Shown: positions 45,949 through 54,099 of the stretch, piece after piece
Layout: the number at the start of each line of letters is the position of its first letter
Numbering within the stretch: the first letter of the stretch is position 1
Origin: Leptolyngbya sp. SIO1E4
Lineage (GTDB): Bacteria; Cyanobacteriota; Cyanobacteriia; Phormidesmidales; Phormidesmidaceae
NCBI GenBank assembly: GCA_010672825.2
Contig: JAAHFU020000002.1
Location: forward strand, 384,001 to 448,000
Length of the DNA stretch: 64,000 bases
Direction: 5' to 3'
Translations under genes and position numbers: made by a program
Notes under the pieces: model-generated
What the model was told of the DNA's origin: nothing
The model's database searches: none
The model's input: only the letters and a program-made list of their open reading frames with translations

Positions 45949-46497
45949 ATGCTTAGTAAGTTTATTGCTCTTGGCTTTTTGCTCACCACAATGATCGCAT
46001 CTCCTGCATCTGCGCAGGAGTTTAACTTAACCAGTACAACCGTCTCCGAAGGTGAAATATTGACAAACGCCCACGTTTTTGAGGGTTTTGGATGCGAAGG
46101 TGAAAACCAGTCACCACAATTGTCATGGACTGGTGCACCAGAAGAAACAAAAAGCTTTGCAATCAACGTGTATGATCCAGATGCACCAACCGGCTCAGGC
46201 TGGTGGCACTGGAATGTCGTCAATATTCCAACCTCCACAAACTCTATTTCTCAGAATGCGAGTATCAATGACGACCTACCTGGTGAGGCGATTGAGATTC
46301 GAAATGACTACGGTACTATTGGGTTTGGCGGTGCTTGTCCCCCTCCCGGTGAAGTCCATCGTTACATCTTTACGGTGTATGCGCTGAGTACAGAACGCTT
46401 GGAACTGCCTGAAAATCCAAGCAATGCGCTTGTCGGTTTCATGATCCGTACAAATATGCTCGACAGTGCAAGTATCACAGCGGTTTATCATCGATAA
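45949..46497 (+). CDS. Secreted YbhB/YbcL-type PEBP protein
   Basis: 182 residues with signal peptide MLSKFIALGFLLTTMIASPA, cleavage near SAQ-EF. The phosphatidylethanolamine-binding signature is visible: SPQLSWTGAPEETKSFAINV and DPDAPTGSGWWHWNVVNIP, CPPPGEVHRYIFTVYAL. Function of bacterial PEBPs is unclear (kinase-inhibitor-like). It lies between copy B/AraC and attC1, compatible with a first two-gene cassette. Confidence 0.88.
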   Translation: MLSKFIALGFLLTTMIASPASAQEFNLTSTTVSEGEILTNAHVFEGFGCEGENQSPQLSWTGAPEETKSFAINVYDPDAPTGSGWWHWNVVNIPTSTNSISQNASINDDLPGEAIEIRNDYGTIGFGGACPPPGEVHRYIFTVYALSTERLELPENPSNALVGFMIRTNMLDSASITAVYHR

Positions 46498-46576
46498 TAT
46501 TAACTAACAACAACAGTTTTACCCCCAATCCCTTGCTAGAGATTCAGAGGGGTAAATTTCTTTAATTGAAGGTGCT

Positions 46577-46661
46577 AGCTAACACTGCATGGCAGCGGGC
46601 AAGCAAAGGGCACCTGTGTAAATTTCAGATTAACTGTTGCCGCTGCACTCTACCGTTAGCC
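46577..46661 (+). other. Integron attC site 1
   Basis: R'' AGCTAAC (46577-46583) and R' GTTAGCC (46655-46661). L'' GGCAGCGG pairs with L' CCGCTGC. 85 bp. First site of the array. Confidence 0.75.
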
Positions 46662-46676
46662 AGACCAAGGAAGTGC

Positions 46677-47462
46677 ATGGAAATTCGCCGCACCACTCTC
46701 CGTGATCGAATCGTCAGTGCCTTGAGCAATGCGTCAAGCGCCCTGCCTTTTGTTCTGGCGGGTTGGGAAGGCGGGAGTGCCGCGTTCGATCTTGTGGATG
46801 AGTACTCCGATATCGACTTAAATTTCCTGTTGGATGGTGCAAACGCAGAAGAACCCTTTTACACCGCTGTCCAGTTGGCCCTAGAAGAGGTGTCGCCCGT
46901 AGTAGCTTGCCACTCCGAGCCTCCTGGCCGATACTTCAAGTTGGCTGCTAGCGGAGACTTTCTATTGGTGGATGTGTGTGTTTTCCAGAAAGGAGACTAC
47001 GTCGAGTATCTCGACCCTGAACGCCACGGGAAGTTGCAGCCACTCTTTGACAAAGGGGAGTGGCTACGGTTTAAGCCCTCAGAGAGGGACTCGCAGGAAA
47101 CTCGCCGGGCCAAGCGCAGTCAAGACCTCGAAGAGTGGTTTTCCGTGAGTCAGAGTTTTGTCCAAAAGGCGATCTATCGCGGCCAAGAGGCAGAAGCCCT
47201 TGCCGCGTTTTGGGGATACACGCTTAAGCCACTCGTGGAACTGCTTCGCATGCGATATTGTTCCACACGCTGGGACTTCGGGATGCGTTATCTTCAGCGA
47301 GATCTTCCAGGCCCCGTATACAATCAATTGCGAGACATCATGTTTGTAGGAGACCCTTCTGATCTAAAAGAACATCACGCGAAAGCGGTGGCCTGGGGGG
47401 AATTGCTACTTCAAGAATTGGAGCTATCCAGGGCAGGCGATCCTCCGCCGAAGGCTGGCTAA
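46677..47462 (+). CDS. Nucleotidyltransferase, aminoglycoside/lincosamide type (cassette gene)
   Basis: 261 residues from ATG 46677, 16 bp after attC1. The pol-beta-type motif GWEGGSAAFDLVDEYSDIDL (GS...DxD) is near residue 25, and a C-terminal helical part follows (LEEWFSVSQSFVQKAIYRGQ). Resembles antibiotic nucleotidyltransferases and orphan NTases. The stop TAA is part of R'' of attC2, the usual layout of an integron cassette. Confidence 0.8.
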   Translation: MEIRRTTLRDRIVSALSNASSALPFVLAGWEGGSAAFDLVDEYSDIDLNFLLDGANAEEPFYTAVQLALEEVSPVVACHSEPPGRYFKLAASGDFLLVDVCVFQKGDYVEYLDPERHGKLQPLFDKGEWLRFKPSERDSQETRRAKRSQDLEEWFSVSQSFVQKAIYRGQEAEALAAFWGYTLKPLVELLRMRYCSTRWDFGMRYLQRDLPGPVYNQLRDIMFVGDPSDLKEHHAKAVAWGELLLQELELSRAGDPPPKAG

Positions 47463-47555
47463 CACTATGCTGCACCTGACTTGCACCTTCGGTCCTGCGT
47501 CTTGCGAAGCAAGTCTTGGCCCTACGCCGTATGCAGGTGAGCTTGAACGTTATGT
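47457..47555 (+). other. Integron attC site 2
   Basis: R'' GGCTAAC (47457-47463, overlapping the stop codon) and R' GTTATGT (47549-47555). L'' GCTGCACCTGAC pairs with L' GCAGGTGAGC with extrahelical bases. 99 bp. Confidence 0.65.
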
Positions 47556-47571
47556 GGTATGTGATACTCCC

Positions 47572-48003
47572 ATGGAATTGCGAATCGCGGCAAAGACAGA
47601 TGCAGATGCGATCATCGCTTTCGATCACGTCGCGGCATCTGACCCGGCACGTGTCCAGTTAATCCACAACCAGATCAAATCGGGCGCTTGTTACATCGCC
47701 GTCATCGACGCAAACGTCGTGGCCTACGCCGTCCTGAACTACAAATTCTACGACAACGGTTGGATCGAAATGCTCTATGTCCATCCGCGATTCCGCCGTC
47801 AAGGAATCGGATCTGCGTTGATCCGTCACTTGATTAATGAATGCTGCACACCCAAACTGTTCACATCGACGAATCAATCCAACGTCCCGATGCAGCGACT
47901 GCTGGCAACGCTGGGATTTGCTCGAAGTGGCTTCATCGAAAATCTTGACGAAGGCGATCCGGAATGGGTGTACTTCAAACGCTTGCGCGATAATGCCACA
48001 TAA
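47572..48003 (+). CDS. GNAT acetyltransferase (cassette gene)
   Basis: 143 residues from ATG 47572 (MELRIAAKTDADAIIAF). The acetyl-CoA site VHPRFRRQGIGSALIRHLI (RRQGIGS) is clear, and TNQSNVPMQRLLATLGF and GFARSGFIENLD complete the fold. Substrate unknown; could be an amino acid or antibiotic. The longer open frame upstream is attC sequence. Confidence 0.88.
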   Translation: MELRIAAKTDADAIIAFDHVAASDPARVQLIHNQIKSGACYIAVIDANVVAYAVLNYKFYDNGWIEMLYVHPRFRRQGIGSALIRHLINECCTPKLFTSTNQSNVPMQRLLATLGFARSGFIENLDEGDPEWVYFKRLRDNAT

Positions 48004-48087
48004 TAAACGCATGCACCGGAGCCACCGATGTGATCGGATTTTAGTGGAACATCAAACGGGGCGGCCCGTTGATGCTGGTCGTTAGGC
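47998..48087 (+). other. Integron attC site 3
   Basis: R''-like ACATAAT (47998-48004, overlapping the stop) and R' GTTAGGC (48081-48087). L'' GCACCGGAGCC pairs with L' GGCCCGTTGATGC. Similar to attC7. 90 bp. Confidence 0.7.
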
Positions 48088-48191
48088 GGCTTAAGCACGT
48101 TTGCCGAGAACCATCGGAGAGGAACCCAGCTACCGTAAGCGCGTGGATCAGCCGTAGAAACTCGCAGCGATCACCCGTTCTAGGAGTAAAA

Positions 48192-48554
48192 GTGTTTGAT
48201 CACGTAGTCTTTGGCACCAGCGACTATGAGGCTAGCAAAGCGTTCTTTCTCAAAGCCTTGAAACCAATCGGCATAGAAGTCGTTTCAGAGGGGCCGCTCG
48301 GGATTGAGCTTAGCTCTGATGGCAAGTCGTCACTGTGTATCCGTCGAGTCGAGGAAACACCTGCACACCTTCATTTGGCATTCGTTGCGCAAAACCGCGA
48401 GCAGGTTGATGACTTTTATCGCGCATCGCTTGAAGCTGGAGCAAAAGACAATGGCGCGCCGGGCATACGCCCGGAATATCGTGGAACGTACTACGCCGCA
48501 TTCGTTATTGGGCCAGACGGCCATAACATTGAAGTAGTGTGTCACGAAGCCTAG
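48192..48554 (+). CDS. VOC-family (glyoxalase/bleomycin-resistance-like) protein (cassette gene)
   Basis: 120 residues from GTG 48192, with TAGGAG just upstream. VFDHVVFGTSDYEASKAFFL, then LHLAFVAQNREQVDDFY and YYAAFVIGPDGHNIEVVCHE give the beta-alpha-beta metal-binding fold (His, Glu). Common in cassettes. Metal and substrate are not deducible. Confidence 0.88.
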   Translation: MFDHVVFGTSDYEASKAFFLKALKPIGIEVVSEGPLGIELSSDGKSSLCIRRVEETPAHLHLAFVAQNREQVDDFYRASLEAGAKDNGAPGIRPEYRGTYYAAFVIGPDGHNIEVVCHEA

Positions 48555-48580
48555 GCTTATGAGCACCGTTCTCTGTCGCC

Positions 48581-48599
48581 GCCTAACGAGTAGTTAGCC
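48581..48599 (+). other. Collapsed attC site
   Basis: GCCTAAC (48581-48587) and GTTAGCC (48593-48599) lie only 5 bp apart; a normal site needs 60-100 bp. Internal L sequences have been deleted, leaving outer R boxes. Confidence 0.5.
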
Positions 48600-48712
48600 C
48601 GCGATGTCCTTTGATACGGGTATACTTTTAGTTTGTTTGAGAAAGATTAGTGCTAAGGTTGGCTTGCTCATACTTAACTTCTAAAAAATTAGATTAGATC
48701 TTAAAAAGAAAT

Positions 48713-49450
48713 ATGTTGACGACAACATTAGCAGCAGTTATATCTCTTGTTACTTCCTTGATAGTTACGATAATCACTCAATATTGGAATACCAAGTTTA
48801 AACAAAAGGAGCAAGAGAGAGAGGAACGCAAAAAGTTGAATTTCTCATACTCCAACCCTTTGCGCTTTGCCCTTGAAAGGGCATACTTTAGGCTTTCTAA
48901 GCTTTTAAAGCTTAGCAAAGAAAGGAACGCTGAATTCAAAAAGAAAATGCCAACTATTAGTAATGTAAGTGAAGTCTCTAGTAAAGACGAAGAATGGTTC
49001 ACTTTTGATGAATCGGGATATTATATAATTTCTTCTTGTTATATGACTGCATGCTTGTTTTACCAAATCGAAAAAATGAGAAGTGAAGTGCCATATTTAA
49101 GTTTGGACAAGAAAGATGATGCAAGAATCATAGCTTTGATGTACGAAGTGACTCACAGTTTTGCCACAGAAGGAGTTTATCATGTAGTTCAAGATAGCAT
49201 TGGCATTGATATGTATATGCCTGAAGAGAAGAGGTTGATGAGTTATCGGGAATTCTGCCAACTCCTGAAAGTTCCGGATAAAAGAAAATGGTTTGACCAG
49301 CTCATTTCTTTTTATATTGGTGTTGGATTAGGTGAGAAAAGTAAGCAAGTACAGCAAACTGTTGACGCTATTGACCAATTGCTGAACTTCATTGAAATAA
49401 GCCTTAATAAGGGCACTCCAGCGAAGGAACGGCAGCGCCCCTTCAAGTAA
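48713..49450 (+). CDS. Membrane-anchored protein of unknown function (cassette gene)
   Basis: 245 residues. A single N-terminal membrane helix (LTTTLAAVISLVTSLIVTII) is followed by a basic, coiled-coil-like stretch (KFKQKEQEREERKKLNF) and a soluble AT-rich-coded domain. No catalytic motif. Codon use is much more AT-rich than neighbouring cassettes, indicating a different source. Confidence 0.65.
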   Translation: MLTTTLAAVISLVTSLIVTIITQYWNTKFKQKEQEREERKKLNFSYSNPLRFALERAYFRLSKLLKLSKERNAEFKKKMPTISNVSEVSSKDEEWFTFDESGYYIISSCYMTACLFYQIEKMRSEVPYLSLDKKDDARIIALMYEVTHSFATEGVYHVVQDSIGIDMYMPEEKRLMSYREFCQLLKVPDKRKWFDQLISFYIGVGLGEKSKQVQQTVDAIDQLLNFIEISLNKGTPAKERQRPFK

Positions 49451-49777
49451 CTTCAGGGAAAAGATTCAAAAAATTAACCTGCTCGATAAGCATGATAAGT
49501 AGGTGGATTTAATCTTTTATAAGATGGCATTTTAGTGAAAACCTTTATCCTTAAAGCTTCCTAGGATTAAGTATCTTAGGTTTAATCATGTCTACCTACT
49601 TACCACTAAGTAAGAAGTTCTAATTAATTGTAAGAAGGGGTTTAGGGTGGTACTCCCAAGTGGGGTTTCCTAACCCTCAACCCCCATAAACATTTTCAAT
49701 TTATTTCGCCCAGGTAGTTGCCGTTGGCGGGCTAACATAGTCCCTGATCTGGGTACGGACACCCTCCTGGCTCTGCC
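49451..49777. other. Non-coding stretch of cassette with inverted repeats
   Basis: No gene seen. AAGTAGGTGGA (49496) pairs with TCTACCTACTT (49591), and GGGGTTTAGGG (49637-49647) with CCCTCAACCCC (49675-49685); the latter may be a terminator. GGCTAAC at 49730-49736 is an additional R''-like box. Confidence 0.45.
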
Positions 49778-49866
49778 GTCTAACCTTACGCAGGAGCGGA
49801 CTGAATTTACAATCCAGGCAGGCATAGATGCAAAAATATTGGCCGCCGCTTAACTCCACGTTAGCC
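49778..49866 (+). other. Integron attC site 5
   Basis: R'' GTCTAAC (49778-49784) and R' GTTAGCC (49860-49866). L'' GGAGCGG pairs with L' CCGCTTAACTCC after looping out TTAA. 89 bp. Confidence 0.65.
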
Positions 49867-49912
49867 TGCAAAATTCAGTGTTGCATCATGGATATACATC
49901 CTCATCCAAGGC

Positions 49913-50794
49913 ATGAAATCCATGAATAATAGAACTCAATATTTATTGGAATTAGCAAAACGCAATGTTAAAGCTTACATTGCTAATCCGAAAACAAAAG
50001 CAGCAATGGTTGCAGGCTCAGTTGCAGAAGGGCTGTGTGATGAATACTCTGATTGTGACATGAGCATTTATTACGACGAATTACCTTCCGAGGAAGAATT
50101 GCAGCTTGCGCGTCAACAGAATCAAGGTTCAGAGCGGCTCTGGATTTTGGGTGATCGAAAAGAGGGTGGGTTCGCTGAGAGTTACCTTGTAAACGGTGTC
50201 GAGTGTCAGTTTGGTCATGTGACGATCTCACAATGGGAGAGAGATATTTCAAATATCTTGGAAGGGCATGACATTCAATCCCCATTAGTGAAAGCGATGT
50301 CTGGGACATTGGTCGGAATCCCACTGTACGGTGAAACGCTCATTCAGCGATGGAAAGCCAAGGTGGCGAATTATCCAGATGAACTCGCACAGAAGACGGT
50401 TGAACATTACCTCAAGTTCTTCGCGATTTGGGGAATGCAGGAAAAATTCGCCAAGCGAGATACGACGCTTTGGTATTATCAAATCCTGGTTGAGTCAGTC
50501 CAAAACCTTCTCGGCGTGTTATCTGGGTTGAACCGTTTATATTATTCAACATTTCAATTCAAGCGGATGAGCAGGTTTATTGAGCAAATGGAGATTGCAC
50601 CTGAGAATCTTGCCGCTCGTCTTGAAAGGCTGTTTCATCAGGAACCCCCAGTAGCGGTCAATCAACTTGAAGCATTGGTTCGAGAAACCGTAGAGCTTGT
50701 GGAGATTCATAGACCTCAAGTGGAGACGTCGTCAGCAAAACGAAGATTAGGGTGGAGACAACAGCCGTGGAAATTCAATGAAATAGATCGGTGA
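49913..50794 (+). CDS. Nucleotidyltransferase (cassette gene)
   Basis: 293 residues. AGSVAEGLCDEYSDCDMSIY contains the GS-x9-DxD catalytic motif near residue 35. The C-terminal half (VEHYLKFFAIWGMQEKFAKR, FIEQMEIAPENLAARLERLF) is helical. Similar in design to the 46677 gene but not closely alike. No resistance phenotype can be assigned. Confidence 0.8.
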   Translation: MKSMNNRTQYLLELAKRNVKAYIANPKTKAAMVAGSVAEGLCDEYSDCDMSIYYDELPSEEELQLARQQNQGSERLWILGDRKEGGFAESYLVNGVECQFGHVTISQWERDISNILEGHDIQSPLVKAMSGTLVGIPLYGETLIQRWKAKVANYPDELAQKTVEHYLKFFAIWGMQEKFAKRDTTLWYYQILVESVQNLLGVLSGLNRLYYSTFQFKRMSRFIEQMEIAPENLAARLERLFHQEPPVAVNQLEALVRETVELVEIHRPQVETSSAKRRLGWRQQPWKFNEIDR

Positions 50795-50803
50795 GGTATT
50801 GCC

Positions 50804-50885
50804 AGCTAACAACCGTATTGCAGCGGAACGTGCTTGCTTGCTTTGTTAGAGTTAAGGGGGCGTCCGCTGAACACGAACGTTATGC
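50804..50885 (+). other. Integron attC site 6
   Basis: R'' AGCTAAC (50804-50810) and R' GTTATGC (50879-50885). L'' GCAGCGGAACGTG pairs with L' CGTCCGCTGAACACG. 82 bp. Confidence 0.75.
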
Positions 50886-50900
50886 GGAAAGAGAGCGACC

Positions 50901-51449
50901 ATGATCTGTGGAACGAGAATAACGCTTCGTCCCGCTACCAAAAATGACCGCCGGGACATCTACATTTGGCTCGTCGCGTCTGATGTCACGGCATCCATGA
51001 TGGGACCGCCTACATTTCCTGAAGTGTCGATTCCCACCTGGGATGAGTTCTTAGGTGATTACGCACCGCATTTCTTCGATGGGTCACGGCCTCACTGTGG
51101 ATGCTCTTTCATCATCGAGGTTGATGGCGAGGCGGTTGGGCACATCAATTACGATGGACTTGATACCGAACGATCTATCACGGAATTGGACATTTGGATG
51201 CGGTCGCAGGGCTGCTGCGGTCACGGATACGGAACGGATGCAATGGTTGCGTTAATGCGCCACCTTCACGCCGACTTTGCGGTGGAAACTTTTATCGTTC
51301 GTCCTTCGCGCCGCAATCAACGGGCGATCCGCGCATACGAAAAGGCTGGGTTTCGACCATCCCGATTGTCGCTTGCAGATCAAACGAGCACATATGGTGA
51401 CGGGGATTACTCCGATACGATTACACTTGAACGCAAAATGTCCGCATAA
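50901..51449 (+). CDS. GNAT acetyltransferase, aminoglycoside 6'-N-acetyltransferase-like (cassette gene)
   Basis: 182 residues (MICGTRITLRPATKNDRRDI). RSQGCCGHGYGTDAMVALMR is the acetyl-CoA binding region (a variant of QxxGxG), and RPSRRNQRAIRAYEKAGFRP follows. Overall layout resembles AAC(6')-type enzymes, which are common cassette products; activity is inferred. The stop is part of R'' of attC7. Confidence 0.82.
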   Translation: MICGTRITLRPATKNDRRDIYIWLVASDVTASMMGPPTFPEVSIPTWDEFLGDYAPHFFDGSRPHCGCSFIIEVDGEAVGHINYDGLDTERSITELDIWMRSQGCCGHGYGTDAMVALMRHLHADFAVETFIVRPSRRNQRAIRAYEKAGFRPSRLSLADQTSTYGDGDYSDTITLERKMSA

Positions 51450-51538
51450 CAAAGTGATGCACCGGAGCGGGCTACGTTATCGGTTTTTCCACGATCACTC
51501 GTGTTGGTCTGTCCACCCGGTGATCTTAATCGTTAGCT
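51444..51538 (+). other. Integron attC site 7
   Basis: R'' GCATAAC (51444-51450) and R' GTTAGCT (51532-51538). L'' GATGCACCGGAGCGG pairs with L' CACCCGGTGATC. 95 bp. Another GTTAGGT lies 31 bp farther (51569), perhaps a remnant. Confidence 0.75.
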
Positions 51539-51788
51539 GGCTACACACCCAGGCTTTGCACTTGTACTGTTAGGTTTCTGATGAGCTTAAAAATCCATAA
51601 AATGAGATCAAATTGTTACTCGAACTCTTCTGTGATGTTTGAGAGGTTTATGGAACTGAAGCAAAGATACTCATAGAGACTTCCTAAGTTCACAACCTCC
51701 AAGAGAAGGGACATATTAAATCAGAAGATCTTGAGAGGATTAAAGAAGCGATTCCTGAAAATTTCAATCCCAATGTTGGAGCTTATCT

Positions 51789-52307
51789 GTGATACCAAAT
51801 AGTGAAAGTCCCAAGGATTCTGCCTTCAGATATCAACTTGATTTCCTAAAGCTGGAATATCAGAGCCTAAATGAAACTATAGCTAGAATTGATGGCACCA
51901 CTCAAACCATAAAAAATTGGACGCTTCTTATTTGGGCTGGCTCTATTTCATTTTCTCTAACACGTGAGCAAGATCTGCGTGATTATGTCATATTTACGGC
52001 AATAATACCGTTAGTCTTTTGGTCTCTTGACGCTTGGTGGCGTCGAGTACAGCGACAGTGCATTTTTCGAATTGAGTTAATTAGTGATTTTTTGAATAGT
52101 GAAAATCTCTTCACATCCTTTTCAGAAAAAAAGTTAATAAATTTCCATTTAATTGACCATCGTGCCAGGAAACATGCCAATAAAAAGGAATTAATTGCAT
52201 TTAGCAGTGTTTGGAAAACAGTCTGGTTTGGTAGTGTGGCGGCTTTTTATCTAGGTCTTTCTATAATGAGTATAGGACTTGGCGTATTTTTCCTGTTGGT
52301 TCAATAA
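51789..52307 (+). CDS. Small multi-span membrane protein (cassette gene)
   Basis: 172 residues, GTG start. A soluble helix (FRYQLDFLKLEYQSLNETIA) precedes membrane spans (WTLLIWAGSISFSL; YVIFTAIIPLVFWSLDAWW) and a further C-terminal span pair (AAFYLGLSIMSIGLGVFFLL). Similar spacing of helices occurs in SLATT-type effectors, but similarity cannot be confirmed. The 250 bp before it carry no gene. Confidence 0.6.
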   Translation: MIPNSESPKDSAFRYQLDFLKLEYQSLNETIARIDGTTQTIKNWTLLIWAGSISFSLTREQDLRDYVIFTAIIPLVFWSLDAWWRRVQRQCIFRIELISDFLNSENLFTSFSEKKLINFHLIDHRARKHANKKELIAFSSVWKTVWFGSVAAFYLGLSIMSIGLGVFFLLVQ

Positions 52308-52313
52308 GTCGAC

Positions 52314-52399
52314 AGCTAACACTTCACGGCAGCGGATGGGCGAAAGTCGCTAGTCCTGATTTAAAGGTTATTAGCCGCCGCTGCATTTCACCATTAGGC
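52314..52399 (+). other. Integron attC site 8
   Basis: R'' AGCTAAC (52314-52320) and R'-like ATTAGGC (52393-52399); the conserved G is replaced by A. L'' CACGGCAGCGG pairs with L' CCGCCGCTGC. Closely related to attC1. 86 bp. Confidence 0.7.
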
Positions 52400-52433
52400 G
52401 CACTACACACTGTGATTCATGTGTGAGAGTTGA

Positions 52434-53306
52434 ATGAAAATTATTGTTCAAAATGGAGAAGTTTATACTCGGTCACTCGGTACAGGTCGAAAGGCACTCT
52501 TGATCATACATGGTGGCCCTGACTGGGATCATTCTTACCTACTTAATGCTGCCGAAATACTGGCTAGAGACACACGAGTTATCTTGTTTGACATTCGTGG
52601 CTGTGGCTTATCTTCAAGATTTGATGACGTTGAAGAGTATTCAATAAACAAAATTGTCTCTGATATTCAAAAGGTACTGTCTGCACATCGTCTGAAAAGC
52701 TGCGATGTTCTTGGATTTTCATTTGGTGGTACAGTTGCGCTAAGTCTGTTGAAGCATCACCCTGATGTGATTGAAAGGCTCATTCTGGCTTCGACCACAG
52801 CTTACGCTAGTTATCAGGCAGATCTTGAAGCCAAACCCGAGTACCAGAAACGAAATACTCTTGAGTTACGTGCATTAAAAGCATATGCATTCCATGAAGC
52901 TGAACCAATTGGTGAAGAACCCAGTCGTAGCCTAGCGATGAAATCGCTTGCCCTTGACGTTCATGACTTGAGTAAAATAGGTGTAGTCAAGAAAGTGATA
53001 AGCAAAATCAAATTTTCAAGTGAATGGATTAAGGCATTTCGTAAAGGTGTTATTGGAAATGAAAATTTCGATGTGGCTTATCTTATCAACTCAACCAATA
53101 AACAACTCTTAATCGTTCACGGTGAGAATGATTTGCGTTTTCCGCTGTCCGTTGCACAAAAACTTCATCAAAACGTACCCGCCTCTGAGTTGGTAATTAT
53201 CAGCGGTGCTGGCCATCTAGCACATTTAGAAAAGTTAAACGAGTGGGTTAATGCTGTAGGTACTTTTTTAGCTGAAAAAGCACATGGGAGTGAAGCCAGC
53301 ATCTAA
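52434..53306 (+). CDS. Alpha/beta hydrolase (cassette gene)
   Basis: 290 residues. LLIIHGGPDWDHSYLLNAAE contains the HGGP oxyanion motif of prolyl-iminopeptidase-like hydrolases; DVLGFSFGGTVALSL the GxSxGG nucleophile elbow; LIVHGENDLRFPL the Asp; GAGHLAHLEK the catalytic His. Substrate unknown. The stop is inside R'' ATCTAAC of attC9. Confidence 0.9.
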   Translation: MKIIVQNGEVYTRSLGTGRKALLIIHGGPDWDHSYLLNAAEILARDTRVILFDIRGCGLSSRFDDVEEYSINKIVSDIQKVLSAHRLKSCDVLGFSFGGTVALSLLKHHPDVIERLILASTTAYASYQADLEAKPEYQKRNTLELRALKAYAFHEAEPIGEEPSRSLAMKSLALDVHDLSKIGVVKKVISKIKFSSEWIKAFRKGVIGNENFDVAYLINSTNKQLLIVHGENDLRFPLSVAQKLHQNVPASELVIISGAGHLAHLEKLNEWVNAVGTFLAEKAHGSEASI

Positions 53307-53384
53307 CAAACGCATGCAGCAAAAATCAACAATCTTTCTACGTTTAGCACAAATTTTTGCTTCCGCTGATGCGAGTCGTTATGT
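53301..53384 (+). other. Integron attC site 9
   Basis: R'' ATCTAAC (53301-53307) and R' GTTATGT (53378-53384). L'' GCATGCAGCAAAAAT pairs with L' ATTTTTGCTTCCGCTGATGC. 84 bp. Confidence 0.8.
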
Positions 53385-53412
53385 AGACAAAGATTGGGTG
53401 AGTCTCTTGCGA

Positions 53413-54021
53413 ATGGCTGTCCTAGTTGGTGCGATCGCCGTTCTCTTCGGAACTGGCTGCACTCGGCACGTGCAGATTGAGTCAATCGGATACACCATCG
53501 TTGATTCCTATCCGGTGCCGAAAGACGCGTACTACAAATACCCACGTGAGGCAGCGGTGACTCCGCGGGATGCTGAACGTGGCCCTTTTCTGGTTGGGTT
53601 CTTCAAGTCGGACGTGGATCTTAGCTCGATCGCTGAATCGAAGGGAATGCACCACCTCGGATACAACCTTTTCCAATGTCCCGAGCCAGCACCGCATGAG
53701 TATTCGTTCTCCAACGACCGGGTGTTCGAGTTGTCCCGTGAGGATTCTGCCCGGCTCGGATCACCTGGCGAAGAAGACACATTCAAGCTCTATATTCCGC
53801 TCAACCTCCACGAGACAATCGAGCGCTCGCCATTCCTGCGCGGGCCAGAGGAGGAGACTCTAGTCGCCGATGGCATTCGCGCGCGGGGTCTCTGTCTTGA
53901 TGTTCGCGCGGGCGCAATGACGGGCTTTGCTCTACGATCAAACACAGTCATGCTGCCCGTAAGTATTGAGAATTCGCCTTTGAGAGTTAGTGGTATTTTG
54001 CCTGGAGCGGAGGTCGAGTGA
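53413..54021 (+). CDS. Predicted lipoprotein (cassette gene)
   Basis: 202 residues from ATG 53413 (MAVLVGAIAVLFGTGCTRHV). LFGTGC is a lipobox, so the mature protein is probably a lipid-anchored extracytoplasmic protein. The rest has no catalytic motif. An upstream extension of the open frame is attC9 sequence. Confidence 0.72.
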   Translation: MAVLVGAIAVLFGTGCTRHVQIESIGYTIVDSYPVPKDAYYKYPREAAVTPRDAERGPFLVGFFKSDVDLSSIAESKGMHHLGYNLFQCPEPAPHEYSFSNDRVFELSREDSARLGSPGEEDTFKLYIPLNLHETIERSPFLRGPEEETLVADGIRARGLCLDVRAGAMTGFALRSNTVMLPVSIENSPLRVSGILPGAEVE

Positions 54022-54028
54022 GGCAGCC

Positions 54029-54083
54029 ACATAACGTTGTGTTCAGCTGACAAGCTAACTCGCAGCTGAACACAACGTTATGC
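54029..54083 (+). other. Integron attC site 10, perfect palindrome
   Basis: ACATAAC (54029-54035) to GTTATGC (54077-54083). Arms of 20 bp (CATAACGTTGTGTTCAGCTG and its exact complement) enclose a 13-nt loop that contains CTAAC. 55 bp, without visible extrahelical bases. Confidence 0.65.
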
Positions 54084-54099
54084 GACATGAGTTACAGAT

